Shown piece after piece: positions 1 through 6,137 of a stretch of DNA of 8,636 nucleotides; within the stretch, counting starts at the first letter, position 1; each line of letters opens with the position of its first letter. A model generated the notes under the pieces. It did not search any database, was not told the DNA's origin, and worked only from the letters and a program-made list of their open reading frames with translations. The stretch is taken from NCBI GenBank assembly GCA_003661125.1, contig QMVO01000055.1, positions 1 to 8,636 on the forward strand, given 5' to 3'. Both the position numbers and the translations under genes were made by a program. This DNA comes from Methanosarcinales archaeon (lineage in GTDB: Archaea; Halobacteriota; Syntropharchaeia; Alkanophagales; Methanospirareceae).

Positions 1-2288
1 ACTCCATCAACAAATGTCTGGGTTCTGCTTACTACTTTCTCTCCCGGCTTTTTTTCCTCATCCATCGCACCTGTTACTCTCGCTACCATTTCAGGTAATG
101 TCTCTCGCAGCCCAAGCACGTATCCGATTTCCGCGATGTGTCCACTGTGCGATGATATGAACAGAGGCACTGCTATAATTTTTGTAACTCCTTGCTCATC
201 GAGTTTGTCAACTGCTTCGTGGATGAAATTGTAACCATCAAGTTCACCCACGAATTCCAGGAAACCAACTTCTTTGGGATACCCCAGGCTAACATTTTCC
301 ACCGCATCACGAACGGGTTTGCACCACGATTCACGTGGACTGCCATGCGCTACGACCAGAATGCCTATTTGCTCGTAGTTCTCTTCCGGATGCATCAGCG
401 GATAGCTGTCTGGATTGTCTCCTGCTATGACATATGGCGCGTCGCCAATACCATCGGCATTAGCATCTTCGCCTTCGTAGTCGCTCCAGTAGTTGCCTAA
501 GTAGTTCGTGTAGTCGCGACCTTCGTAGGTGTAATCTATCTTTTCTGGAGAGTTGTACACGTTCGTTGACTCGTTCACAAAAACGTTCTGCGTGTTGTTC
601 ACGAAATCGTTGAGGTAGACGGTACTATCTGACTGTTTGAGTAGTTCGATGCCACGTTCCCAACCAGAGATTGTGTTTCTGGCGATTGTTGCTTTCACAG
701 AGCCGCAAGAAGTATTTTCCTCCCCTCTTACGGATATGCCAGTGCTGGGTACACCGATACCGGATACGCCAATGAGCTGATTGCCTTCTATGGTAGCTGT
801 GATGGATGCTTCTCCCTCATACCATGGAATCGGCTTCTCATAGCGCTCTAACTCAATACCAACAAGCGGTCCACTATCTGTCTCATGAACTCCTGAGGCA
901 TCTACTGTGTTATCCTTGATAGATACCACCGAGTGGGGACTGAAAAATCCACAATTTATGTTTATACCGCAGTCAATAAGAGTATTGCCCTCTATTGTAC
1001 CATTTGAATCGGTAAACAGGATTCCAACGGCATAGTCAAACTCTTCTGTATAAATGCAGTCGCTGACGATATTGTTAGTCACTGTGGCTGTGGCATGATC
1101 ACACACTGTGATGGCTGTCTGATCAGGGAACTCCGGTGATCTTGCACCAGTAACGGTGTTTTCGGTAATTGTAGCTCTGCAGCCTTTACCCATAGCGTAT
1201 ATCCCAAAACTTTCTTTACCTGTATAGTCATGGACGTTATTCCCGCGGATGGTTGCCTCATTGGGCAAAGCAGAGTCAGAGAACATAAACACGCCAAAAC
1301 CATTCCACATAATTCGACCTTCAGCCATGCGTCCTCGCATTCCCCAGATATTTCTGATTTCATTGTCTTCGATTGTACCGTCCGCTCTAAGATACAGTAC
1401 GCCATCTATTCCGTATTCTAATGTTCCTGGCGTTACAGAGCTGCCATCAATAGCGAATCCTGAGATATTTACGCGGACATTGTCGGAACTCCCGTTTACC
1501 ATAATTATCGGTGTGGCTGAAAATGGCCCAATCCGTTCTGGCATTATCTCAAAATCGAAGTCATAGCTTTCCAGCTCCTCCGGCGCAGGCGCCCAAATCT
1601 CCGGGTTCTCGCCTTCCGCAGCTCTCAAATCAAGACTCTTCGCAATATACAACTGCTCCTCGTAAATACCTTCGTGCACGATTACCGTATCACCATCGGC
1701 GGCGTTGTCAATCGCATCCTGAATCAAAATTCCTTCGACCACGTGCCATTCATCAGTTCGCGTGAACGTGCATTCCCATGATGCTACTACGACTCCTGTT
1801 GCATTTCTCGCTACCCAAATATGTGCCAATGTATTCTCGTCGACGATAGTCTCGTTCTCCTTGCAGAAAAGTTTCTCTGTAATGCCCCAATCCGGGATTC
1901 CTTCCTCTAATTCGTACGTGGCACCGTAGCCATTTTCCAGTAACTCGAAATACCTCGGTTCTTCTTCTCCCTCTTTAATCGCAAGCTTTCCCTTCTCCGC
2001 GTCCCACCACGCTTTCCCTGTCTCGGCTTCCTCCTCGCCTTCCATTATTGCAACAAAATCAACGGATGTTGGTTCCGTCAGGATGACGGTTCTCGTGCCG
2101 ATAGTGGGCATGGTCTGTCCATCTATCGTCAGCGTGCCATTAAAATCCCAGCCGCCGGAAAGAAGCTCGAACAGTTCCTCTGGTGTCATCTCCTCTGCGG
2201 TTACAATCCCCGTAGATAGCGCCAGAACTCCTAATAATAAAATGCTTGTTATCACTACAACAGCACTTCTTCTTTTTATTTTGTTCAT
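1..2288 (-). CDS. Secreted NosD-like beta-helix protein fused to a CbiX-type cobaltochelatase domain (3' partial)
   Basis: The frame is open from ATG 2288 to the window edge (762 complete codons); the C-terminus is outside. Residues 1-31 form a signal peptide: a basic MNKIKRRS start, a hydrophobic core, and TA before EE. Residues 34-178 are an acidic region I do not recognise. From about 179 (a WHVVEGILIQDAI stretch, then DGDTVIVHEGIY) the chain becomes a right-handed beta-helix. PbH1-like coils of the form T-I-x-x-N-x-(I/V) start at 305, 346, 373, 402, 431, 456, 499 and 534. Residues 598-632 match the cap common in NosD-type archaeal surface proteins (GNYWSDY, then DANADGIGDAPY, then SYPLM). 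From about 641 comes a CbiX/sirohydrochlorin chelatase domain: VVAHGS with His648, then VPLFISSHSGH with His714 and His717, candidate metal-binding histidines. Known CbiX enzymes insert Co2+ into sirohydrochlorin in the cytoplasm. Here the signal peptide implies an extracytoplasmic site, so the function is unknown. The strong SD supports the start. Domain order is clear; catalytic activity is not shown. Confidence 0.88.
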   Translation of the reverse strand, partial: MNKIKRRSAVVVITSILLLGVLALSTGIVTAEEMTPEELFELLSGGWDFNGTLTIDGQTMPTIGTRTVILTEPTSVDFVAIMEGEEEAETGKAWWDAEKGKLAIKEGEEEPRYFELLENGYGATYELEEGIPDWGITEKLFCKENETIVDENTLAHIWVARNATGVVVASWECTFTRTDEWHVVEGILIQDAIDNAADGDTVIVHEGIYEEQLYIAKSLDLRAAEGENPEIWAPAPEELESYDFDFEIMPERIGPFSATPIIMVNGSSDNVRVNISGFAIDGSSVTPGTLEYGIDGVLYLRADGTIEDNEIRNIWGMRGRMAEGRIMWNGFGVFMFSDSALPNEATIRGNNVHDYTGKESFGIYAMGKGCRATITENTVTGARSPEFPDQTAITVCDHATATVTNNIVSDCIYTEEFDYAVGILFTDSNGTIEGNTLIDCGININCGFFSPHSVVSIKDNTVDASGVHETDSGPLVGIELERYEKPIPWYEGEASITATIEGNQLIGVSGIGVPSTGISVRGEENTSCGSVKATIARNTISGWERGIELLKQSDSTVYLNDFVNNTQNVFVNESTNVYNSPEKIDYTYEGRDYTNYLGNYWSDYEGEDANADGIGDAPYVIAGDNPDSYPLMHPEENYEQIGILVVAHGSPRESWCKPVRDAVENVSLGYPKEVGFLEFVGELDGYNFIHEAVDKLDEQGVTKIIAVPLFISSHSGHIAEIGYVLGLRETLPEMVARVTGAMDEEKKPGEKVVSRTQTFVDG

Positions 2289-2300
2289 TTTTTCTTCTTT

Positions 2301-2310
2301 TCACCTCCTA
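2301..2310 (-). promoter_or_regulatory. Strong Shine-Dalgarno of the beta-helix/CbiX gene
   Basis: On the minus strand this reads TAGGAGGTGA, a near-complete match to the anti-SD of 16S rRNA, 12 nt before ATG 2288. It fixes the start of the long leftward gene. No clear TATA box is obvious upstream; TTTATTAT on the minus strand near 2386-2396 is a weak candidate. Confidence 0.8.
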
Positions 2311-2494
2311 ATTTTTTTATCTTTCCCTTTTTGCCTTCTTTTTGTTAGGATTTTTTTCCAATCCAAAAACACATTCTGAGTTAGGGAATAATAAATCGAA
2401 CCCTAAAAAGATTCGATTTTGAGAAATGAACCCTAAAAAAGTTAGAAAAAGAGGAAAAAACCTAAGTTATTTGGTAAATTCGATATAAACCTAA
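2307..2494. repeat. Cluster of CCTAA/TTAGG motifs, partly at 29-30 bp spacing
   Basis: CCTAA occurs at 2307, 2402, 2432, 2461 and 2490, and its complement TTAGG at 2345 and 2381. The last four CCTAA copies lie 30, 29 and 29 bp apart, close to three helical turns. Two of these are part of a perfect 12-bp direct repeat, GAACCCTAAAAA, at 2398-2409 and 2428-2439. The first CCTAA overlaps the SD of the leftward gene and may be coincidental. Seven copies in about 190 bp is well above chance for a 5-mer, although the A/T-rich background raises the expectation. Operator sites are one reading; no regulator is visible nearby. Confidence 0.45.
2393..2419. repeat. Perfect 8-bp inverted repeat (AAATCGAA / TTCGATTT)
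   Basis: The arms are at 2393-2400 and 2412-2419 with an 11-nt spacer that contains one of the CCCTAA motifs. TTCGAT appears again at 2480-2485 region (AAATTCGATATA). It could be a dimeric regulator site or a weak RNA hairpin; it lies about 105 bp upstream of the leftward gene start. Confidence 0.4.
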
Positions 2495-2704
2495 ATGGCG
2501 ATGTTTGAGCGACATATGTTTCAAGCATATGCTCCTCACTTTCGTCCAAATCGGTAATGACTGCCATCGTACCCAGGCGATGCGGATTTTCAAAGAAGTT
2601 TTCAAGCGTTTTGGTCCCCTATCCTTTTTCTCTATTCTCGAAAGGTAATCCTTCTCCTCCTCGGCTTTCAACCAATTCCTATAATCCAATTGGATGTCTT
2701 TGCT
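2442..2704 (-). pseudogene. Possible frameshifted gene remnant, unidentified
   Basis: After a stop at 2705-2707, the minus strand encodes a natural-looking stretch (QLDYRNWLKAEEEKDYLSRI, then EKKDRGPK). At the A4 run complementary to 2609-2612, the coding-like sequence moves to another frame: TLENFFENPHRLGTMAVITD, then LDESEEHMLETYVAQTSPFR, ending at TAA 2442-2444. One extra A in that run would join the two into a single protein of about 85 residues. Both halves have balanced amino-acid use unlike random A/T-rich sequence. There is no ATG at the left end (TTG 2689 is possible) and no SD. I do not recognise the family. Alternatives are a gene tail left by a rearrangement, a sequencing error, or chance. 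Confidence 0.35.
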
Positions 2705-2789
2705 TTAGGAGGAATTATGCTGTCTCTTATTTTATATTTTACTTTTCCACGCCCGCCCGTTTGTCTTTTGCTGCATGAGAATTTTTATT

Positions 2790-2797
2790 TTTATATA
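2790..2797 (+). promoter_or_regulatory. TATA box of trpB2
   Basis: TTTATATA matches the archaeal TATA consensus. Transcription would start about 25 nt downstream, near 2820, leaving a leader of about 30 nt with the SD at 2840-2843. This position argues against longer readings of trpB2 that begin upstream of the box. Confidence 0.55.
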
Positions 2798-2851
2798 TGG
2801 ATATATTTATACAGTTTTGGGCATTTATGCGGAATAAGTGGAGAAGATAAA

Positions 2852-4213
2852 ATGAACGAGAGAGTGAAGATCGTGCTTGATGAGGAGGAAATCCCGAAGG
2901 AGTGGTATAATATCTTGGCGGACCTACCGACACCTCTGAAACCATACATACATCCGGGAACAAAAGAGCCAGTGAAGGCGGAGGATTTGGCGCCAATCTT
3001 TCCAACGGAGTTGATAAAGCAGGAAATGAGCCCAGAGAGATGGATTCCCATACCAGAGGAAGTTAGAGACGTTTACCGGCTCTGGCGACCCACGCCGTTG
3101 TACAGAGCGAAGCGATTGGAGGAAAAACTGAAGACACCAGCGAAGATATATTACAAATGGGAAGGCGTCAGTCCACCTGGAAGCCACAAGCCAAACACTG
3201 CGGTTGCACAGGCTTATTACAACATGAAGGAGGGCGTGGAACGAATTGCAACCGAGACAGGAGCAGGGCGGTGGGGAAGTGCATTGGCCTTTGGCACCTG
3301 TCTGTTCGATCTAGAGTGCACCGTATATATGGTGAAAATAAGTTATGAGCAAAAACCTTACAGGCGAGTTCTCATAGAGACCTGGGGCGCGGAAGTATTT
3401 CCCAGTCCTACGCAAAGAACAAATGCGGGTAGGAAGGTTTTGGAAGAAGATCCGGAGTGCACGGGAAGCCTGGGTATAGCAATAAGCGAAGCGGTAGAGG
3501 ATGCGGCAACGCATGAAGGCACGAAATATGCGCTTGGAAGCGTACTTAATCACGTTTTGCTTCATCAGACGGTTGTGGGTTTGGAATCGAAGAAGCAGTT
3601 TGAGCAAATTGACATTTATCCTGATTACATATTTGGATGCGTTGGTGGTGGAAGTAATTTTGCTGGGCAGTGTTATCCATTCGTAGGTGATAAACTGAGG
3701 GGTGAGAAACCTGACCTGCAAGTGATTTCATGTGAGCCAATGGCGTGTCCAACACTGACGAAAGGGCTTTATACATACGACTTTGGCGATATTGCAATGC
3801 TAACACCACTTCTTCCTATGCATACCCTCGGACATGATTTTGTTCCACCACCGATACACGCAGGCGGATTGCGATATCATGGAGATGCGCCGTCGTTATG
3901 TAAGCTCACTCACGAGGGATACATGGGTGCGGTTGCATACCACCAGAACGAAGTATTTGAAGCTGCAAACCTGTTCGCACGTACAGAGGGTTTTGTTATA
4001 GCACCAGAGACTGCGCATTGTGTGAAGGGAGCGATAGACGAGGCGTTAAGATGTAAAGAAACCGGGGAGGAGAAGGTGATCTTCTTTGCAAACAGCGGAC
4101 ATGGACACTTTGATTTAGGAGCATACGATGCATACCATGCAGGTAAGCTGGTCGATTATGAGTACCCTGCGGAGTTGGTGAAGCAAGCGCTGGCAAATTT
4201 GCCGAAGCTGTAA
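2852..4213 (+). CDS. trpB2: Tryptophan synthase beta chain, TrpB2 type
   Basis: The 453-residue protein is a PLP enzyme of the TrpB2 branch, which joins indole and L-serine to make tryptophan in the cytoplasm. Lys113 in SPPGSHKPNTA is the expected Schiff-base lysine. Glu135 in TETGAGRWG is in the catalytic Glu position of TrpB. GGGSN at 265-269 binds the PLP phosphate. The ending has APETAHCVKGA and SGHGHFDL. The long N-terminal extension (PTPLKPYIHPGT, then FPTELIKQEMSPERWI) separates TrpB2 from TrpB1. The start at 2852 has GGAG 8 nt upstream and lies behind the TATA box; the frame is open further up (ATG 2717, or a start near 2690), but that part reads as A/T-rich promoter translation. No trpA or other trp gene is adjacent. 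TrpB2 proteins often work without TrpA, and indole salvage or serine-related roles have been proposed. Confidence 0.95.
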   Translation: MNERVKIVLDEEEIPKEWYNILADLPTPLKPYIHPGTKEPVKAEDLAPIFPTELIKQEMSPERWIPIPEEVRDVYRLWRPTPLYRAKRLEEKLKTPAKIYYKWEGVSPPGSHKPNTAVAQAYYNMKEGVERIATETGAGRWGSALAFGTCLFDLECTVYMVKISYEQKPYRRVLIETWGAEVFPSPTQRTNAGRKVLEEDPECTGSLGIAISEAVEDAATHEGTKYALGSVLNHVLLHQTVVGLESKKQFEQIDIYPDYIFGCVGGGSNFAGQCYPFVGDKLRGEKPDLQVISCEPMACPTLTKGLYTYDFGDIAMLTPLLPMHTLGHDFVPPPIHAGGLRYHGDAPSLCKLTHEGYMGAVAYHQNEVFEAANLFARTEGFVIAPETAHCVKGAIDEALRCKETGEEKVIFFANSGHGHFDLGAYDAYHAGKLVDYEYPAELVKQALANLPKL

Positions 4214-4218
4214 ACAGG

Positions 4219-4287
4219 TTATAAGGGGCTGTTTGCACCTCCAATAATACCTGCTATCCCTGCAAACTGCTCCTTCCACCCCGGCAT
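4219..4287 (-). CDS. Possible 22-codon small ORF after the DUF131 gene
   Basis: ATG 4287 opens 7 bp after the DUF131 stop and encodes MPGWKEQFAGIAGIIGGANS followed by PL, ending at TAA 4219-4221, only 5 bp from the end of convergent trpB2. The composition is plausible for a peptide with one short hydrophobic stretch. No good SD precedes it, and the same frame stays open a few codons upstream of the ATG. It could be a real small protein translated by coupling, the tail of a once longer gene, or chance. I do not recognise it. Confidence 0.3.
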   Translation of the reverse strand: MPGWKEQFAGIAGIIGGANSPL

Positions 4288-4294
4288 CGCGGCG

Positions 4295-4573
4295 TTAAAA
4301 TATAATTCTCAGTGGAAGAAAAAAGAGAATAGCCGCAATTACCATCAACACAATCGCAAAAATCATCACGAGCTTTAATGCGCCAACGTCAGTACCGAAT
4401 ATAATAGGTATCGGACCAATCATAATAACACCACCGCCTCTCATGCCTGTTTTCTGATCTTCCATGCCCTCTACCCCGGTCTTCCAGCTTTGGTAAGCCA
4501 TGATAACTATCCCTGCAAGAATGACCAGAATTCCGATGAACACAAGCAGGAACCCCAAAGTGATTATTTTCAT
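4295..4573 (-). CDS. DUF131 / TIGR00304 small membrane protein
   Basis: The protein has 92 residues with two membrane segments: about 4-26 (LGFLLVFIGILVILAGIVIM) and 67-92 (LVMIFAIVLMVIAAILFFLP). Between them is a glycine-rich GGGVIMIGPIPIIFGTD, the hallmark of the archaeal DUF131/TIGR00304 family, whose function is unknown. The start overlaps the stop of the upstream FAD gene as ATGA, and an SD (GAGGGGTG, 4584-4591) lies inside that gene, so translation is probably coupled. Length and motif fit the family well. The pairing with an FAD oxidoreductase could mean a membrane-linked role, but this is inference from position only. Confidence 0.85.
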   Translation of the reverse strand: MKIITLGFLLVFIGILVILAGIVIMAYQSWKTGVEGMEDQKTGMRGGGVIMIGPIPIIFGTDVGALKLVMIFAIVLMVIAAILFFLPLRIIF

Positions 4574-5970
4574 TTCTTCTTTACACCCCTCGCCGCAAGT
4601 AAACCCGTAGCTGCTGCATTAACTATGTCCCTTGATAAACCGGCACCGTCACCTGCCACAAAAAGATTCTTCACCGAAGTCTCCATTTTCTCGTCCACTT
4701 TTATCCGCATCGCGTAGAACTTTATCTCTGGTGCATAAAGCAAAGTTGAATCCGACATAACACCCGGTATAATCTCATTCAGTTTCTCCAAGCCCTCTAT
4801 GATGTCCATCGTGATTCGATGAGGGAGAGCCATAGAAATATCACCAGGAGTAACGTCCGTCAGCGTGTTTTTCACCAGGTTCCGCTTTATTCCCCTCCAT
4901 GTTGACCGCCTTCCACGTCTCAAGTCGCCCATTCGCTGTACTATCGGCTTGCCACCGCCGATTGTGGTTGCTAACTTTGCAATTGACCGCCCGTACCGGG
5001 TGGTATTTTCAACCGGTTTTGTAAGCTCCACGCGCACGAGGAAAGCAAAATTGGTGTTCTCAGACTTTTTTGTTTTCATCGAATGCCCATTTACACCTAT
5101 AAAATCATCATATACTTCTTTAACTACAAATCCTCGCTCATTTATGCAGAACGTCCTGGCAAAATCGTCATACCGCTTCGTCCTTATATGAAACTTCGGG
5201 TCGCGATTTATCCTCGTCACAGGATTCATGGTTATCGCCAGCACCTCTACCCTCACGCCGACGTCTATACCCGCATATTCTGCTTCTATCCCATGCTTTT
5301 TTATCATCTGCTCGACCCAAGAAGCACCGACCCTACCAGGTGCTAATATTGTGCATCTGCACCTTATTTCTTCTCCGTTATCCGTTATCACACCCCTGCA
5401 TACTTTTATTCCTCCTCCTTCCTCCTCTATGAGAAGATCGGCAACAGAGGTATTCAGCATAAATTCAATACCATGCGCCGTCAAATTATTTTTAAACGAT
5501 TTTATCACTTCTTTTGTTTTATCTGAACCTATATGTCTTTGATTTATTTCTACAAAGCTGGCACCAACCGAGGCTGCTCGCCTCTTCAATTCTTCTATAT
5601 CCTCATCATTGCCTTTATACAGCTTGTTAGGCATGCCATGCTCAAGGAAGACGCTGTCCACCTCGTTCACCAGATGCCATGCTAGCTCGTGATTACAAAA
5701 TTCTGTAAGGTCACCGCCTATATCGGGTCTGAGATTTAATGTGCCATCGGAGAATGTCCCTGCACCGCCTACCCCGCACATTATATTACAGTCCTTGCAG
5801 TTAATACAAGTTCCAAGATCTTCCATAGGACAATTTCTCTCCTCTACGTCCTTGCCCTTTTCTATCAACAAAACTTTCCGACCCTTAAGCGCTATGTCTT
5901 TTAGTTCATTTGCAGCAAATAGTCCCGCAGGACCTGCTCCTACTATAATTACGTCATAGTCCTGTTTCAT
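4570..5970 (-). CDS. FAD-dependent dehydrogenase, COG2509-like NAD(P)/FAD oxidoreductase
   Basis: The 466-residue flavoprotein begins with a dinucleotide-binding fold, VIIVGAGPAGLFAANEL (Gly11, 13, 16), with IEK at 36-38 ending the second strand. It closes with a second FAD contact, NLFVAGDGAGLSRDIVNAAA (435-454). A cysteine group follows the first fold: Cys47, 55, 58, 61 and 65, the last four spaced C-x2-C-x2-C-x3-C as in 4Fe-4S ferredoxin loops, then GVGGAGTFSDG. The overall pattern matches the uncharacterised dehydrogenases grouped as COG2509; the substrate is unknown. No signal peptide, so cytoplasmic. ATG 5970 puts the GxGxxG at the usual distance from the N-terminus and is only 11 nt from the end of tRNA-Lys, with no SD, so it is probably made on the tRNA transcript. 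It overlaps the DUF131 gene by four bases. Confidence 0.88.
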   Translation of the reverse strand: MKQDYDVIIVGAGPAGLFAANELKDIALKGRKVLLIEKGKDVEERNCPMEDLGTCINCKDCNIMCGVGGAGTFSDGTLNLRPDIGGDLTEFCNHELAWHLVNEVDSVFLEHGMPNKLYKGNDEDIEELKRRAASVGASFVEINQRHIGSDKTKEVIKSFKNNLTAHGIEFMLNTSVADLLIEEEGGGIKVCRGVITDNGEEIRCRCTILAPGRVGASWVEQMIKKHGIEAEYAGIDVGVRVEVLAITMNPVTRINRDPKFHIRTKRYDDFARTFCINERGFVVKEVYDDFIGVNGHSMKTKKSENTNFAFLVRVELTKPVENTTRYGRSIAKLATTIGGGKPIVQRMGDLRRGRRSTWRGIKRNLVKNTLTDVTPGDISMALPHRITMDIIEGLEKLNEIIPGVMSDSTLLYAPEIKFYAMRIKVDEKMETSVKNLFVAGDGAGLSRDIVNAAATGLLAARGVKKK

Positions 5971-5981
5971 CGTCCAGTCAA

Positions 5982-6055
5982 CGGGCCGGGAGGGATTTGA
6001 ACCCCCGACGGGCAGGTTAAGAGCCTGCTGCTCTACCTTTCTGAGCTACCGGCCC
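5982..6055 (-). tRNA. tRNA-Lys (anticodon CTT)
   Basis: The 74-nt cloverleaf is complete. The 7-bp acceptor stem is GGGCCGG with CCGGCCC. The D arm is GCTC/GAGC with a GG-containing loop. The anticodon stem is GCAGG/CCTGC around the loop CTCTTAA, giving anticodon CTT at 6019-6021 for codon AAG. The T arm has TTCAAAT, and the discriminator base is G. CCA is not encoded, so it must be added after transcription. No intron was seen. Confidence 0.97.
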
Positions 6056-6085
6056 AACGCATACACGCTTAAATTAAAGTTTAGT

Positions 6086-6097
6086 CAATATAATATT
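6086..6097 (-). promoter_or_regulatory. Probable TATA box for tRNA-Lys and the downstream FAD/DUF131 genes
   Basis: On the minus strand this reads AATATTATATTG within A/T-rich DNA, 31-42 bp before the tRNA 5' end. A start about 25 nt from its centre would give a short leader to the tRNA. The same A/T-rich strip also faces the rightward nitroreductase gene, so it may serve both directions. Confidence 0.45.
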
Positions 6098-6137
6098 TTT
6101 ATTTATTGTATTATTGATGAGATTTAGTAGGTATTTT

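Larger units (their letters stand above)
2311..2851. other. Divergent A/T-rich intergenic region
   Basis: This separates the leftward beta-helix/CbiX gene from rightward trpB2. The part near 2311-2500 is very A/T-rich and carries the CCTAA/TTAGG motif cluster and an inverted repeat. The part at 2442-2704 has minus-strand coding-like sequence split between two frames, and the part at 2780-2851 holds the trpB2 promoter and SD. I see no intact gene here. Confidence 0.6.

Noticed and set aside
192..500. Plus-strand open frame of 102 codons
   Set aside because: It lies opposite the NosD cap and CbiX part of the leftward gene, has no SD and no recognisable motif.
2381..2436. Telomere-like TTAGGG/CCCTAA
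   Set aside because: Three separated copies only, in an archaeal-type intergenic region; no tandem array.
2398..2494. CRISPR-like array with 30-bp period
   Set aside because: Only 5-12 bp are repeated, the intervening sequences are not spacer-like, and no cas gene is seen.
2690..2851. N-terminal membrane extension of trpB2
   Set aside because: The extra residues come from A/T-rich DNA containing the TATA box, and TrpB2 proteins are soluble with N-termini like the one at 2852.
5982..6055. tRNA-Lys as an integration site
   Set aside because: No integrase gene and no repeat of the tRNA 3' end elsewhere in the window; flanking genes look chromosomal.
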